A DNA stretch of 64,000 bases from Cyanophora paradoxa (lineage: Eukaryota > Glaucocystophyceae > Cyanophorales > Cyanophoraceae). Positions 1 through 14,400 of this stretch are shown here, piece after piece (position 1 is the stretch's first letter; every line of letters begins with the position of its first letter). The position numbers were made by a program, and so were the translations under genes. The DNA is taken from positions 7,501 to 71,500 of the forward strand of contig QPMI01000265.1 in NCBI GenBank assembly GCA_004431415.1, in the 5' to 3' direction. Under the pieces are notes generated by a model. It was given only the letters and a program-made list of their open reading frames with translations. It was not told the DNA's origin and did not search any database.

Positions 1-56
1 AGCTTGGCAGTGAGCTTAAACACCTACTAGAATTGTGAAGTGCGTAGGGCGCTCAC

Positions 57-1228
57 CAGTCAGAGGGCCGCCTCAGCAGCTTCAAGGTTTCCCTCTTTCT
101 ACTTTCCTTCGTCAGCTTGGCGAGGACACGCTCATTTGACTCATGGCCGTCGGCCGCTGACACTGCTACTTGAGCTGCGGACTCGAGCTCCACAGGCTCT
201 TCCAACTCGGCAAATTTTTTTGCGTCCTCCACCATCGAAAGTGGGAACATGTGAATCGAATCTTGACCCTGAGAGAACCCCAGGTTAGAGTATGAATGCA
301 TTTTAAGAGAACAACCCGCATGGCTCACAGCTTTGGAGAGGTTGAAATACCTAACAGCTTCACCCCCACCCCCACTGCCATCCACCATGCCACAAAGCAC
401 GGGAGCATGCCCAGCAACCCGCTCTGCCACGGCCCCGATGACGACTCCTGATGCCGTCTCGACCACGAGGGCCTGACATCCAGCTCGCACATTCGCCATG
501 GCAAGCATGAGGGAAAGTGAATCCACTCGGAGGTTACTATGGCCACAGTCAGAACTCGTTTCATTGTGCAACCGAACTGAATGCCCGAACCAGATTTTGA
601 ATGGCGCCTTCGCAAAATAAGACTCGCAGATCGTCCTGGCGTTGGGGCGGATCACGCGGACGAGGTGCAGGTACTTTTTGGTCTTCTTCTTGATGTATTT
701 CTCGCGCGAGAACTCGGTCTTGCCCTGGAAGGTTGCACTGTTGCTCACGAGCGCCTTGATGATTTCGGCGCCGTCTACCTCCCCCTTCATCTTGTTGATC
801 TCCTCCTGCGTGAGCTTCTGCGCGGAGTTGTCGTCCACTAGAGTCGAGTTGTCGAGGCCGTCGGTCAAGGCGTCGACTGTACATGTGTGCAGAAATAAGC
901 TGCCGAATCCAGCACTTGGAGCTCGGTGCGGCTTACCCCGCCCCGCGAAGGCGCTGAGCGCGTCGCGAGAGGCCCGGACGAGGCCCCCCGCCTTTATCTC
1001 GAACACAGCTCCGTACGGCGCGCCGACCAGCGGCTGCAGTGCCACCTGTTTCTTGTGGAGCTTCGCGGAGCTGCGTACGCGCGCTCAGCCCCGGTGAGCA
1101 CGCCGTACACATTAGCAGGGACAGCGCGCGCCACCCCCCGCGCACCCTGACGCGCGGATCTGCGCGAACGCCTGCTTCCCATCGTTGGTGGCGAGGATCG
1201 CGTAGTCACCGTCGCCTACAATGTGCAT
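57..1228 (-). CDS. TRM6: TRM6/GCD10, non-catalytic subunit of tRNA m1A58 methyltransferase (3' part off window)
   Basis: TRM6 is the tRNA-binding, non-catalytic partner of TRM61 in the nuclear enzyme that makes 1-methyladenosine 58 in tRNA. Five exons read on the minus strand: 1228-1146, 1070-937, 876-591, 536-329 and 268-57. All junctions keep frame and all introns are GT-AG (54-75 nt). The start chosen is the Met of MHIVGDGDYAIL, because the family begins with such a beta strand; an in-frame Met at 1321 is an alternative. Family blocks seen: LQPLVGAPYGAVFEI, the Lys-rich YIKKKTKKYLHLV, then ICNLRVDSLSLML and NVRAG after splicing. About 307 codons are visible. The second, Rossmann-like half is missing because a donor site (GTGAGC) at 56 leads out of the window. 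It is head-to-head with the adenylyl cyclase gene. Confidence 0.9.
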
Positions 1229-1776
1229 GGCGCTGAAGATCGCAGTTGAAGTTGCGAGCGGCCGGATCGCGGCTGAAGTTGCGAGCCTTGCTGGATCACG
1301 CGCGCGTTGCGCGCGGATCAATCACGCTCTGTAGCTACGTTAGCTTGAGCTTGCTATGCGGGCCAGAACTGGGCGTAACTAAGCTGTAAGCGCTCCGGCG
1401 AGCCAATCTTTCGGTGTACCCAGCGGACTCAGCTGAAAGGGGGGGGGGGGGGGGGGGGGGGCGGAGGGAACGCATCGCTTCGAGCTAGGATCCGGAGGCC
1501 AAGGAGAAAGGAGATCTAGAGGGGGGAAGGCAGAGATCTAGATCTAGATCTAGATCGAGAGAGAGGAGGAGAGAAGAAAATCGATCCGTGGCTTATATAT
1601 AATTAGCTAGCGCTAAGAGTTTTTTTGAAGGGGGGGGGGGGGGAAGGGGCTCAAACCGAAACGTTGCGCTTTGACCTCGAGCTCTAGCCGGCTTTTGGGC
1701 TCTCGAGCACTCTCCTGCGGCTGCTGTGCTGCGATTGTTGCGCCTGTCGCACGGCTTCTAGGACTCTGCAGCGGCT
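1229..1776. other. Divergent spacer between TRM6 and adenylyl cyclase
   Basis: About 550 bp shared 5' flank of two divergent genes. It holds a run of 23 G (1439-1461), a second run of 14 G (1630-1643), a short AGATCT-type microsatellite around 1532-1556 and purine-rich stretches. No TATA box or other core element can be assigned with confidence. Confidence 0.6.
1439..1461 (+). repeat. Poly-G tract (23 G)
   Basis: Uninterrupted run of 23 guanines in the divergent TRM6/adenylyl-cyclase spacer; a 14-G run follows at 1630-1643. Such tracts can form G-quadruplexes and exclude nucleosomes, but no function is shown here. Exact length may be affected by sequencing. Confidence 0.85.
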
Positions 1777-4700
1777 ATGGACCGCGCGCAGCTGTTGACG
1801 CGTTACCTACCGCGTGTACTCGTCAACAAGATCGCCCTGGCGCCGCAGCTCCCGGACAAGTCCGGTGCGCGAGAGGGAAAACGCGCGGGGACGCAGGCCA
1901 AGCTCACTGCGCTGCGTCCAGGCGAGAGCGAGGAGTTCTTTGCCGCTTGCCTGTTTGCGGACATATCAGGTGCGTACGCAGCTGCAGTCGCTCAGCGCAT
2001 GCGCCGCCGACAGGGTGCACAGGCTTCACGCCGCTCACTATGAGGCTATCGGAGGCCGATCCGGCGGCGGGGGCGGACCACCTCACCGCCGCGCTGAACG
2101 ATTACTTTGAGAAGCTCATCGCTATCATCGACGAGTTCGGCGGTGACGTTGTGAAGGTTTGCGCGCTGCTGTCTGCGCGTGACGCTGATGATGTGCTTAG
2201 GCTGACATGACCACAGTTTGCTGGAGATGCGCTCCTCGTGCTCTTTCACCATCACAACGAGCCTGGCACCGGCGAGGACGACGCATTCGCCTGCGGGTTA
2301 GAGAGCAACCTTGAGGCTTTCGACGATGGCCTCGGCCAGGACCAGAGCGATGTCTTATCCAGCTTGGCGATCAACGCTTGCAGATGTGCCCTTCGGTATA
2401 TTTCATGGTTTCATTGTTAAACTATTTGAACGATTATTTTCTGAGCGGAGTGTTCTCCAGATTCCAGGCAGAGCTCTCCGAATATCGGCCACTCCTCCCT
2501 TCGCACATGCCATGCGACTTCACGCTGAACATGCACGTGGGCGTTGGCGTTGGCAAGATCTTCGCTTTCCATATCGGAGGCCTGAATGATCGCTGGGAGA
2601 TCGTTTTCGCTGGTCTGTCCATGCTGCGAACTCGAATGCATGCTGCTGTGGGCTTCCATGAGCTTGCCGCAGGTGACCCAATCAGCCAAATCGCCTCTGC
2701 TGAGCCAGACGCAAACAATGGACAAGTGCGGGTTCAGCTTCGGCAAGCTAGTCCGTTTTCTGACATTGGCAAAGGTTGTCGTGTCTCCACAGACTTGGGC
2801 GCTGACCTTTCAACATTTTGAGGGTACCTTGGTGTCAGGCAGTCGGAGCAAGAATGTGCTTCTCCTTGGTCACAGACCCAATGCAACAGGTCGGCAAAGG
2901 ATAGCTTCAATTCTGCTATTCCTTTCATTGAACCAAATCTCTGGCAGATCACTTCGAGAACTCCCATCTGAAAGTTGGGAGTTGGCTGGAATCCGTGCAC
3001 CCAAGCGCCATCCTTCCGGGCGCTGCTATGTCAGACCAGCACGATCGTCGAAATGGAGCAAACATCCTCGCTTTGAACGAATCAGCAGAAGCTGTCCTGA
3101 AGTCCTATATCCCAGGTGAGACCTTGCAACTTCCCACCACCTCCCACTCAAGTGTTCTCGATCATCTACAGGAGCTGTGTGCTGCAGGCTCAACGAGCTC
3201 TCTTCAACAAGAGCGACATCTTGGTTAAGTACGTCAGGAGCACAAAACATGTCCAGTAAGTGGACCGGGGCGGCGTGGGGAAACGAGATCCGGCGTGTTG
3301 CTGTCATGTTCTGCAACATGCCAGGCTTGGAGCTGTCTTCTATATTTTTGATAGACAGGCTGCAGCTCATCCTCCGGTCGATACAAACCCTCACCTACCG
3401 TTTCGAAGGGTCTGTGAACAAGTTCCTTGTGGATGACAAGGTTCGCAAGTCATATGCCCATTGATTCCAGTGTAATAAAACTCTTGCGACTAGGGTGCAA
3501 CTGTAGTTCTTTGTTTTGGTCTTCCTCCAGTAAGCCACGAGGACGATCCTGCTCGCGCTGTGGGTGCTGCACTAGCGATTCGTGCTGAGTTCCAGCACCA
3601 GGGGGTAAGCGCCCTCGAGAACATCAGCTTGAACGCTGGGGGCGGCTCACACACACGACATCGCAGATCATGACAAGCATTGGCATTGCAAGCGGGCAAG
3701 CCTTTTGTGGCACTGTTGGGGCTATTTCTCGATGCGAGTACACAATCATGGGCGATGTCGTGGCAAGTTGTTTTTTTGCTCTACGTGAAGAGATGCATCT
3801 GATGCGAGTTCACAATGACAGAACCTTGCAGCACGATTAATGCAGAACGCCAGGCACCATGGCATCCTTGTCGACAGCCCCACTTTCACAGCAGCAGCGA
3901 GTCGCTACCTTTTCGATGATTCTCTCAAGCCTATTCGTGTGAAAGGCCGCTCTGACCCCATTCCGGTAAGCAGCCACATTTCCGTCGATACAAATGTGTA
4001 GTTTTATTGGCAAGCAGGTTTTTGTACCCGAAAGTGAGCGGGATTTGAAGTCCTGGAACAAGAAGCAGAGTCCGAAAGGAAAGCCAATCTTTGGGCGCGA
4101 GGAGGAAAAGAGCCGAATTCTCTCTATGCTACAGATGGTGCAGCGGCAGAGGGCCGACCTGCTTCCAACTCTCCTCATCGAAGGTGATGCTGGGTCTGGC
4201 AAATCACGCCTCGTGGCATTCGTTCAGGTCTGCAAGGAGTTATGCTCCATCACAAGCTCTAATGGTACTGACAAGCTGCGTGCAGGAGCAAGCCGAGAAG
4301 AACCAGTTTACAGTTGTGAACGCAGAGCCTGATGCTTTTGAGGACAAGACTGCATTCTACAGCTTTCGGAGTGTTTTCAGCTCGGTAGGTCTTACAACGG
4401 ATATTCACTGAGAGCGCTGATTGCTAATCCCAGATCTTTGCGGCTGAAGCATCACCGTCGTCTGCAATGAAATTCGACAAGGCTGATCAGCTTCGCCATG
4501 CAGTTGACACACGTTTCTTACAAATTGTTCAGGAAAAATGCTTAGAACTCGTCCCAGGTAAGTTTTGCAATCGCCATGGAATGCCATATGCCCTGACGCA
4601 TCAGATAGACCTCATGCAGAGTCTGCCGCTGCTTTCAGCGGTCTTGCCCATGAGCCTTCCACCAACAGAGTTCACCCGCTCACTCAGCGTACAAGCTCAT

Positions 4701-7700
4701 GCAAATGCGACACGGGAGCTGCTCACCCGAATATTGATCAACGAGTTCGGATCCAGAAGAAAACAAGCACGTTTGCTGCTTTCTTGTGCTGGCTCCTTTG
4801 TCTTACAGCTCTGCAGGGCCAGCGAACACTGCTCATAATCGATGATGCCCAGTATATGGACTCTGCCAGCTGGGCATTAACAGTAGCTTTGCGGAATGCC
4901 AGTCCAGATCTGCTTGTGCACCTTTCTTCAAAGTATATCCCGATTCCTTCTCTAAGAATTCTCAGATTGTTCTTGCAGCCCGCTCTGAGAGTCTCTACCG
5001 GCGACCTGAGTTCCTGGAGCTGACTGCCGCTGATGTGAATGTGTCAATTAAAATGACCCCTTTGAGCAATGAAGACACGTCCCAGCTGATTGCTTCGACA
5101 CTAGAGCAGCTGGAGCCGCATGATGTGCCAGATGAGTGCGTTCTTCAGAACTTGTTTTTCTCCGAGCTCGTTAACATCTCTTCTGCAGGCTGGTGAGGCT
5201 TATCATGGCGCGGAGCCATGGCAACGCAAGACTTGTCGAGAGTTGGAGTTCGTACCTAAAAGAGAAGGGGCTTTTGTCGATCGAGAATGGGAAGTGCAGC
5301 ATGTCTCCAGAGGCCAAGAATGTCATTATCAAGAACGATGCTTATGCTGCCCTGATCATGAGTCGCCTAGATCGCCTTGGCACAGTCGTGCTGACATCTC
5401 TCAAGGTGAGCTCTACGCATGTGTGGCGCAAGAACTTTCCTACTTGCTAAGCTCTCTACTTCCAGACAGCAGCTTGTGTTGGGCATAAGTTTGCTGTTGA
5501 GATGATCGCCCAGGTCCACCCATCCAAGGAGGACACATCTCAGATAAGGTCGCATCTGCTAACTGCAATGCAGGAGGTTCGGTTTTGTCGTGCTTTTTCT
5601 GCTTGTCAGGCTCAACTCATGCGCAGGAGATCGTCGTTGATTTGAGCGATGATCACTACCAGTTTCGCAATCCGGAGATTATCAAAATCCTGCAGGATAG
5701 CTTGACGTCCGCACAAAAGCGGAGCATACATATGGCCATCGCCGAATGGTGCAACTTGCCCTACTTGCAACTTGCACCGGCCTTCGCATTAACATCTGGA
5801 CCAGGTACTTGTGCAAGCACGATCTGGGCGAAGATGCCATTTTCCCCCTCCTGGCTCGACACTTTCTGGAGGCGCAGGAACTCGACAGGGCACTCCAGTA
5901 CCTCGAGCAGGCAGCAGCGCAAGCCATGAGTGCATACAACCACGATGAAGCCATACAATTCTACACTCAGCTAGTGCAGGTTTGATGAGCATTTGCTCAC
6001 CTACATTCACCTTGTTTCGTAAGTTCAACTCCAGATCCATGTAAGCATGCAAGAGAGATCCTCGTCCCAGTACAGAATCGCAAAATGGCGGCACCAGATT
6101 GCTGACGCTCACTACCGGAATGGCAACCCAAATGCTTCCATTGACGTGCTCATTCAGGCATTCGAGGGTCTCGGTGCACTTTTGCTTTCATACCATTCCG
6201 ATCATTGCCTTAGTTTACGACACAGGGTACTCCTTTCCACGAGACGCTCTCAAACTCAGATCATATGTATTCGTTATGCTGTGTTCCTTGCATCTCCACA
6301 GTGGGATCAGAGCGTTTTGGAGCGGCTCCCAACCATTGTGTGTAGATGAACATATCGCTGCCTGCCGTTGCATGTGTGACGTGACATTCGATCTTATGAT
6401 GCAGGTTCGTGTCCGATTATTTTCTGAATCCAGCTACTTTTCCGAACGCATTCTTGCGACAGGGAAGCGCCGAGGGTGCTTACTTCAGCGCACTGAAGGC
6501 ATACAGTGTTGCTGTTGCGATCGATAGTCAAGGGCAGCATGGCCTGCTGCCTCTGGTTTGTGCATATCTTTCGGCTGTGAGTCTGAGCCTGGGCAAGCAG
6601 AAACAATCCGTCACTTTCGCATCGAGAGCAAGGAGCCTTGCTGGAAAAGTACGCAGAGATCGCTCTTGTGTATGCTGTGGGTACTGATGCTTACGTTCTG
6701 CAGTCATCTGACCTCCATCTCCAGACTTTCGTGAAAGTCCTTACTGCGATGCAGCTTGCATCATCCGGCTTTTGCAGCCAAGTTTCAGACGAGCTTGTGG
6801 CTGCTGTGAGCAACTTTGAGCATCACAGAGGCAGTGGTCGCTTGCTGCTGGCCGCATTCTCGCAGCTCATTTCCATTTTGATGTTGCAGGTACATGGTTC
6901 TCTATTAGCAATTGCATGCGGCCGTAATATGTGACATGTGACATTTGTGACTCGGCAGGGGAACCTTTCGCAAGCAGCAGACTACTCAAAGAAGGCAGAA
7001 AAGATGGGCACTATATACGGTGACACCATCTGCATCGCCTACTCCTTGGGTCGACAAGCCGAGATTGCGTTCTGGCAAGGCAATATGCCGGCGGCATTCG
7101 AGCTGATGGGTCGTTTGCAACGCTTGCAAGAGAGTCATCTTGGACTGTCGTCATTGAGATTCCAGATCTTTATCCGGGGCTTCCAGGCATTAATATTCTT
7201 GCGGAGGCGTGAATGCATTAAAGCATTCCGTGTTTCCAGGCGCATCTTCGATGTGTGCTCTTGTTCATCAACCATTGTGTTCCGTGGCTCATGGGCATCA
7301 CAGGACCTGACGAATTTTGGTGCTCCCTTGTGGATCCATGTCAGTACGTTCTCGTTTTTATCCTCATTGCTTCTGGGTTTGCTGGAACAGGTGCGATTGC
7401 GTGTGCATGGCCACACCAGCATTGTCCGATGCAATTTTCAGCCCAAGTCTGTGTTGCATGGAACCCTTGGAACCGAGGCCGATGAGGACCGCATCCCATT
7501 GATCAAGGACATGGCAGAGCGCTCAGTCCAACTCTTGGCAAATCTAGCAAATAAGTACAGGATTGCTCAGCCCCAATTCAAGCTTGCACAAGGGACCCTC
7601 CTCTTTTCGAATGGCGACATCAGAGGATCTAGGAAGGCTTTCCAGTCCGGTCTCAAAGCAGCTCAAACTATGCAGGTGCAGATTTCGTGAACACTCAAAA

Positions 7701-7849
7701 TCGCTCTGTGACACTGTTGCTGACTTTTGGTTTAGCTGGAACGGGAGGAGGCCCTCATTCTTCGGGAGCTTGGAGCGCGGCATGGAGTGGATTCAGCAGT
7801 CCTTGAGAGCCATCAGAGCTTCATGCGGATGGGAATTCGTATCAACTAG
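1777..7849 (+). CDS. Soluble-type (ADCY10-like) adenylyl cyclase with AAA/P-loop and TPR-like regions
   Basis: Makes cAMP from ATP; animal homologues are cytosolic or ciliary and bicarbonate-responsive. Start MDRAQLLTRYLP is the first Met of the first conserved exon. The C1 cyclase domain shows FADISGF (first intron 1970-2022 spliced), then GGDVVKFAGDAL; both metal-binding Asp are present. Further on come HVGVGVGKIFAF and AGDPISQIASAE. A second cyclase domain follows (about 3240-3990), with VMFCNMPG where the metal Asp is expected, so it is probably the degenerate partner, as in animal sAC. A P-loop ATPase region follows, with Walker A EGDAGSGKS (about 4180) and a LLIIDDAQ Walker B (about 4830). 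The rest, to the stop at 7847-7849, is helical and repeat-rich. There are many short introns. It is convergent with IDI, and a dispersed repeat begins 37 nt past the stop. Confidence 0.9.
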
Positions 7850-7885
7850 ACCTGCAGCGATCCCAAGCTCTACTCGTGATCGCTG

Positions 7886-8005
7886 CGTTCAGCGTAGACA
7901 GAGCTAGCTAGCTGTGTACTACGCCTGTCTGGGCTACGCATAGGAAGGTGCGGCCCTCGCCGTTGCCGGCCCGGCCGTTCCCCCCGAGGCCCGTAAGGGG
8001 AGTGT
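7886..8005 (+). repeat. 3'-flank repeat, copy 1 (downstream of adenylyl cyclase)
   Basis: Begins CGTTCAGCGTAGACA, followed by AGCTAGCTAGCTG, ACGCCTGTCTGGGCTAC, GGAAGGTGCGGCCCTCGCC and CGTAAGGGGAGT. The same series of blocks in the same order occurs on the minus strand at 18680-18546, after another gene. It lies between the adenylyl cyclase stop (7849) and the IDI stop (8019). Confidence 0.85.
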
Positions 8006-8018
8006 CCGAATGCTACGT

Positions 8019-8980
<962 letters not shown>

Positions 8981-9282
8981 CGTTCCAAGGCCTGCGCGAG
9001 GTTGCGCGTGCACTAGGCCGCGCGTAACACTTCTAGACCTTGCTAGAGCTGCGAGGCTGCGGGGCGCTGCGAACAGACGGCGCATACGACGTAGTACCCC
9101 AGGGATCAAATTCGCCCTTGGATCTGCGCGGGCCTGCGTGTGGACGCAACATCGCGCAGCACCATCGCGCGATCGTTCTACCGTCGGCTAGTAAGGAGCG
9201 GCAACGCGCGAGATCGAGATCGGAAACCAGCTAGCGCTGGCGAGGCGTGTGGCTTCACGCCGCACTCGTGCAGCCGCTAGCT
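8981..9282. promoter_or_regulatory. Divergent IDI/DHPS promoter spacer
   Basis: A 302-bp interval between the start codons of IDI (-) and deoxyhypusine synthase (+), rich in CG and GCGC words. It must hold both 5' UTRs and promoters if the start calls are right. No TATA box is visible. Confidence 0.5.
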
Positions 9283-10732
<1,450 letters not shown>

Positions 10733-10737
10733 CAAGA

Positions 10738-10774
10738 TAGCCCGGACTTGCGTTTTTAGTACGTGTCCAAATGC
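10738..10774 (-). mobile_element. Isolated terminal-inverted-repeat end (copy C)
   Basis: Starts AGCCCGGACTTGCG and ends ACGTGTCCAAATGC. It matches, in reverse complement, the left ends of the elements at 22781 and 41720 and resembles their right ends. No partner end was found nearby, so this is a solo or truncated end directly after the DHPS stop codon. Confidence 0.7.
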
Positions 10775-11486
10775 TTGGCCAACCGCCTCAAAACGCAAGT
10801 AGGAGTGTGTTGCCCCCTTTCTCCAGTAGAACGTAGATGGTGAGCACAGGAGTCCTCATCTGGATAGTGCTTTCAGTGAGTTCTCCAATGATATCGGCGT
10901 CGCAACGTTAACTCTGATTCGTTCTGATTCCGATCGCAACGTTAACTCTAATTCCGATCGTAATCGCAACTCTGATTCCGATCGTAATCGCAACTCTGAT
11001 TAGGATTAGGTAGGCAACTCCGTAATCGTAATTCTGGGGGGGGTAGGCTCGCGAAAATTTCATATTCTCGCGCGCGAAAGCTACATATTCCGTGCACCCA
11101 GGCCAGGAAAGTCCTGCTTAGTTCATCTTCCTGCTCTCCTGCGCTCCTGCGCTCTTCAATCCGACGGATCCGGATCCGGAGCCCAAGGGAGCTGACGCCA
11201 TCGATCGCGATATCCCGTACCCAGCAGCGGCCCCCCTCCTGGGCATCAACCCCCGGCCTCGGCCTCCCCGCAATTGCAACTGGCTTGAACTCGCCCCAAA
11301 GCACTTGCTTTAGACAGTTGGGAACAGAGTAGGCGCGTAGCGCCTTGAAGCTGTGCAGAATTAAGCGTATTTCCTGTCAATTTTCACGCACTGCAGCAAG
11401 TACCCCCCCTCTACCGACCGCCACCGGCGGGTAACAGTCAGCGGGCCCACCGACCGGGTGGGGGTTGAGGTGGACTGTGCGCAGCC
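10775..11486. other. Convergent DHPS/IFT140 spacer with short tandem repeats
   Basis: Contains tandem, slightly degenerate copies of a 24-bp unit built on CCGATCGTAATCGC plus AACTCTGATT between about 10905 and 11015. The word TAATCGTAATCGCA also dominates the interior of the repeat element at 23220-23520. The remainder up to the IFT140 stop shows no gene. Confidence 0.7.
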
Positions 11487-14400
11487 CTAGTCCCCAATCT
11501 CCTCATCGATTTCTCCATCATCTTGTCGGCCACTCGGCTCCTCTGCTACAGGCGCCACACCGACAGCCCGGTGAATCTCGTTGACCATCTCTGCATCGAG
11601 GTACGGAGAAAGAATGATCCTAAGAAAACGAGAGAAAGCATCAGCCAGGGGCAAAACTCATGCGGGAGGGGTAAGCGCTGACTTCCTGTCCCTCATTCGC
11701 TCAATGAGCTGGTAAGCATTGGGGTAGTCCTGCTGGCCAGCATAAAACTCGATAAGGAGGGCAAACACATCGCCAACACGAAGTGCAAGCTGCAGGCAGG
11801 TCAGTGAGATACCAAAACTGCCCAATGAATGACACAGACCTCAATGTCAGGCTGTTCTAGTAAACTTGAACATATTCTCTGCATTTCCTGGGGGTCGCTC
11901 TTCACAAGCTTGCGAGCCTGGCAGAACTTTTCCACCATGTTAATACGATGCTGGAGGCCCGCCAGTCGATCGTCAACACCCTTGCCCTTGCTCAGGTATT
12001 TGTGGGCCTCTTTCAGAGCATCCCTGGCCTTTTCGTAGTCCCTGTACTCATCAATTTCAACTTGAGCACATGCATCGTAGAAGCTGGCGAGGCTGTCCCA
12101 GCTGTGCGCCTGGACATAGAGATGAGTACAACAATTAGAAAAAAGAGAAACGGATGCTGACTTTGGAGTAGAAGTTGATGATTGATTTCATGATCTCCGG
12201 GTCATTGTGCCAGTCCAAAGTTTGCAGGTAGTTTGCAGCCAAGATGTAGATTTCTTTCTGTCGAGAGACACCTGTGCACAATACATTTGAGATTAAAGAA
12301 GAACATGTCTTGAGGAGAAGTACCTGCAAAGAAAATGATCTTCTCTGTGTCTGCTGACTTCAGAAGGCACTTCATCGCCTTGATTCGATTGCCTGCCTGG
12401 GTGTACTTCTTGCATGCCAAATGGAAGGAACCTTGGCGCTTGCAGCACTTTGCAATCTTCATCAAGATGGCAGTCCTGTAAGCAGAGTCGCCCTCTCCCT
12501 CCGGCTTTGGAGGTGTCATCTTCTCAGCCATGTCCTCGGTGATTTTCACGTTGTGTGATTCGCACAGTGCAAGTGCCTGCATCGTGATTTTAGGCAACTG
12601 TTAACAAGCAGGTTTACTTGGAGAGGTAGGAACCTTTTCAGCCTGCCCACTGCTGACAAAAAGGTGAGCTGCCTTTTCGAACTGCCCGTGCTCCAGGAAG
12701 TAGTTCGCACAACGGGCAAGCATCTCTGGGTCGGTCTCGGCTCCAAGATCGTCCGCTGTGAAGCATTTCATCACGGAAGAATCGCTTGATGGGGCAGATG
12801 AAAATAATTACCAAGTGATCGGAGAGAATCGAAAAGCTGAGAGCGGAAAGCCAGGTCCAGCGCCCGTGGGACGTTGCCGCCTTTCTGATAGAGGAGAACC
12901 GCTTTCTCGTACACCCCCTTCTCCTCGAAATAGCGCCCAGACTCGGTCATCAGGCGCTGGTTGCCACTCTCGAGAGCCAGCCGAAGGATTTCCCCATCCA
13001 TGCCGTTCTCCTTGCACAATCGAACAGCATGGTTGTGGCGACCAGCAAGCGAGAAGTACTCGATTGCCTCGCGAATTTGATTGTGGTTCTCTAGTTGGCG
13101 GGCGAGATGGTATGCCGCAGCGCTGTTTGACGTCTCCTTCACAATCTCAGCAGCCTGGCGTGCTGTGAGAATCAAGGTGAAGTAATTGTCGCAAATTGTG
13201 TCACCTTTGCAAAGTCCTTTCTGAAGCAGAAGACGCGAACTAGCGAAAGGTAGTCCTTGGCCTTCTGGTAGAAGTGAAGAGCTTGGTCAAATGACACGTT
13301 GCTTTCGCAGTACTGTGCCCACCACTTGATGAGCTCCTGTCAAAATGTTATTAAGGGCAAAATCGAGGCAAGAAGCAAAGCACGAGCCTTGTCATCAGAT
13401 GACGTGCAGTAGCGCTCCAATTCATCAACGAGCTGCATGTCGAACAGCATCCTGGGAACCTCGTATCGATGGTTTTCAGAAATCTGGTACTCTTTGATGG
13501 CCTTGGCGGTCTCCCCAATCGATTCTAGATACTTTGCAAAGTTATAGTGTGTGGTTCTCAGATGAATCCGGTCATGCTTTTCGGCAAGTTGAACTGCTTT
13601 TTCCCACTGCCCGCTTGCCTGAAAGTTGCTCAGGCACGGGAAGTAGTGAACGAGGCACTCATGCTTACCTGATACATGCGATTGAGCAAATCGTATCGCT
13701 TGCACTCTGCGTAGAGCTTCTCTGCGTCCTCAAGCAGACCTTTGGGGTGTCATCAAGTGGCTTCGGAGTATCAGAGAATCATCAAGTCCTACCAAGCTGG
13801 ATGGCTACCATGGCAACCCTTGCTTCCAGCTCCGGTTCACTTTTTGCCTGCCGAGCAGGAGTTGAGGAGAGAAGCATGGGTGGAGAGCAGAATGCAGGGT
13901 CGTAGACTGTGTTCGATGTACCTCCCTCACAGCACGAGCTCTGCATGCGATTCAGCATTTGTGGGAAGAAAAATTCAGAAGGTCAAGCGCACCCTCGGGC
14001 ATGTCCCATGTTCCCAAGACAAACCTCTGCCACGTCTAGACGCATGGTTTTGACACACATCTTTGCCATGTTCTCCCACACCGCCGCATTATCAATCGTT
14101 TTCACAGACTGCGAGAGAGCAATCAATGGGCCTTTCCTTCCGAGGTTGGTCAGCATATCATACCTTGTATGCCTCGTCCATATTGCCGCATGTTAATTGG
14201 TAGCTGAAGTTCAGAAGTGCGTCTCGTGTGGTATCGTCCGCATTCTCCATCCCGATGAAGTCCCTCAGAACACGGAACCCAAGCCGTGAAGTTGCCCCGC
14301 CATCGTCACTTGTACCCTGAATCTCGCCTTGTGAGCAACAAGCTCCCCCCCCCCTCCCCCCTCTCAAAAAAATAGTAAATGAGAACCTTCGTCATGAAGT

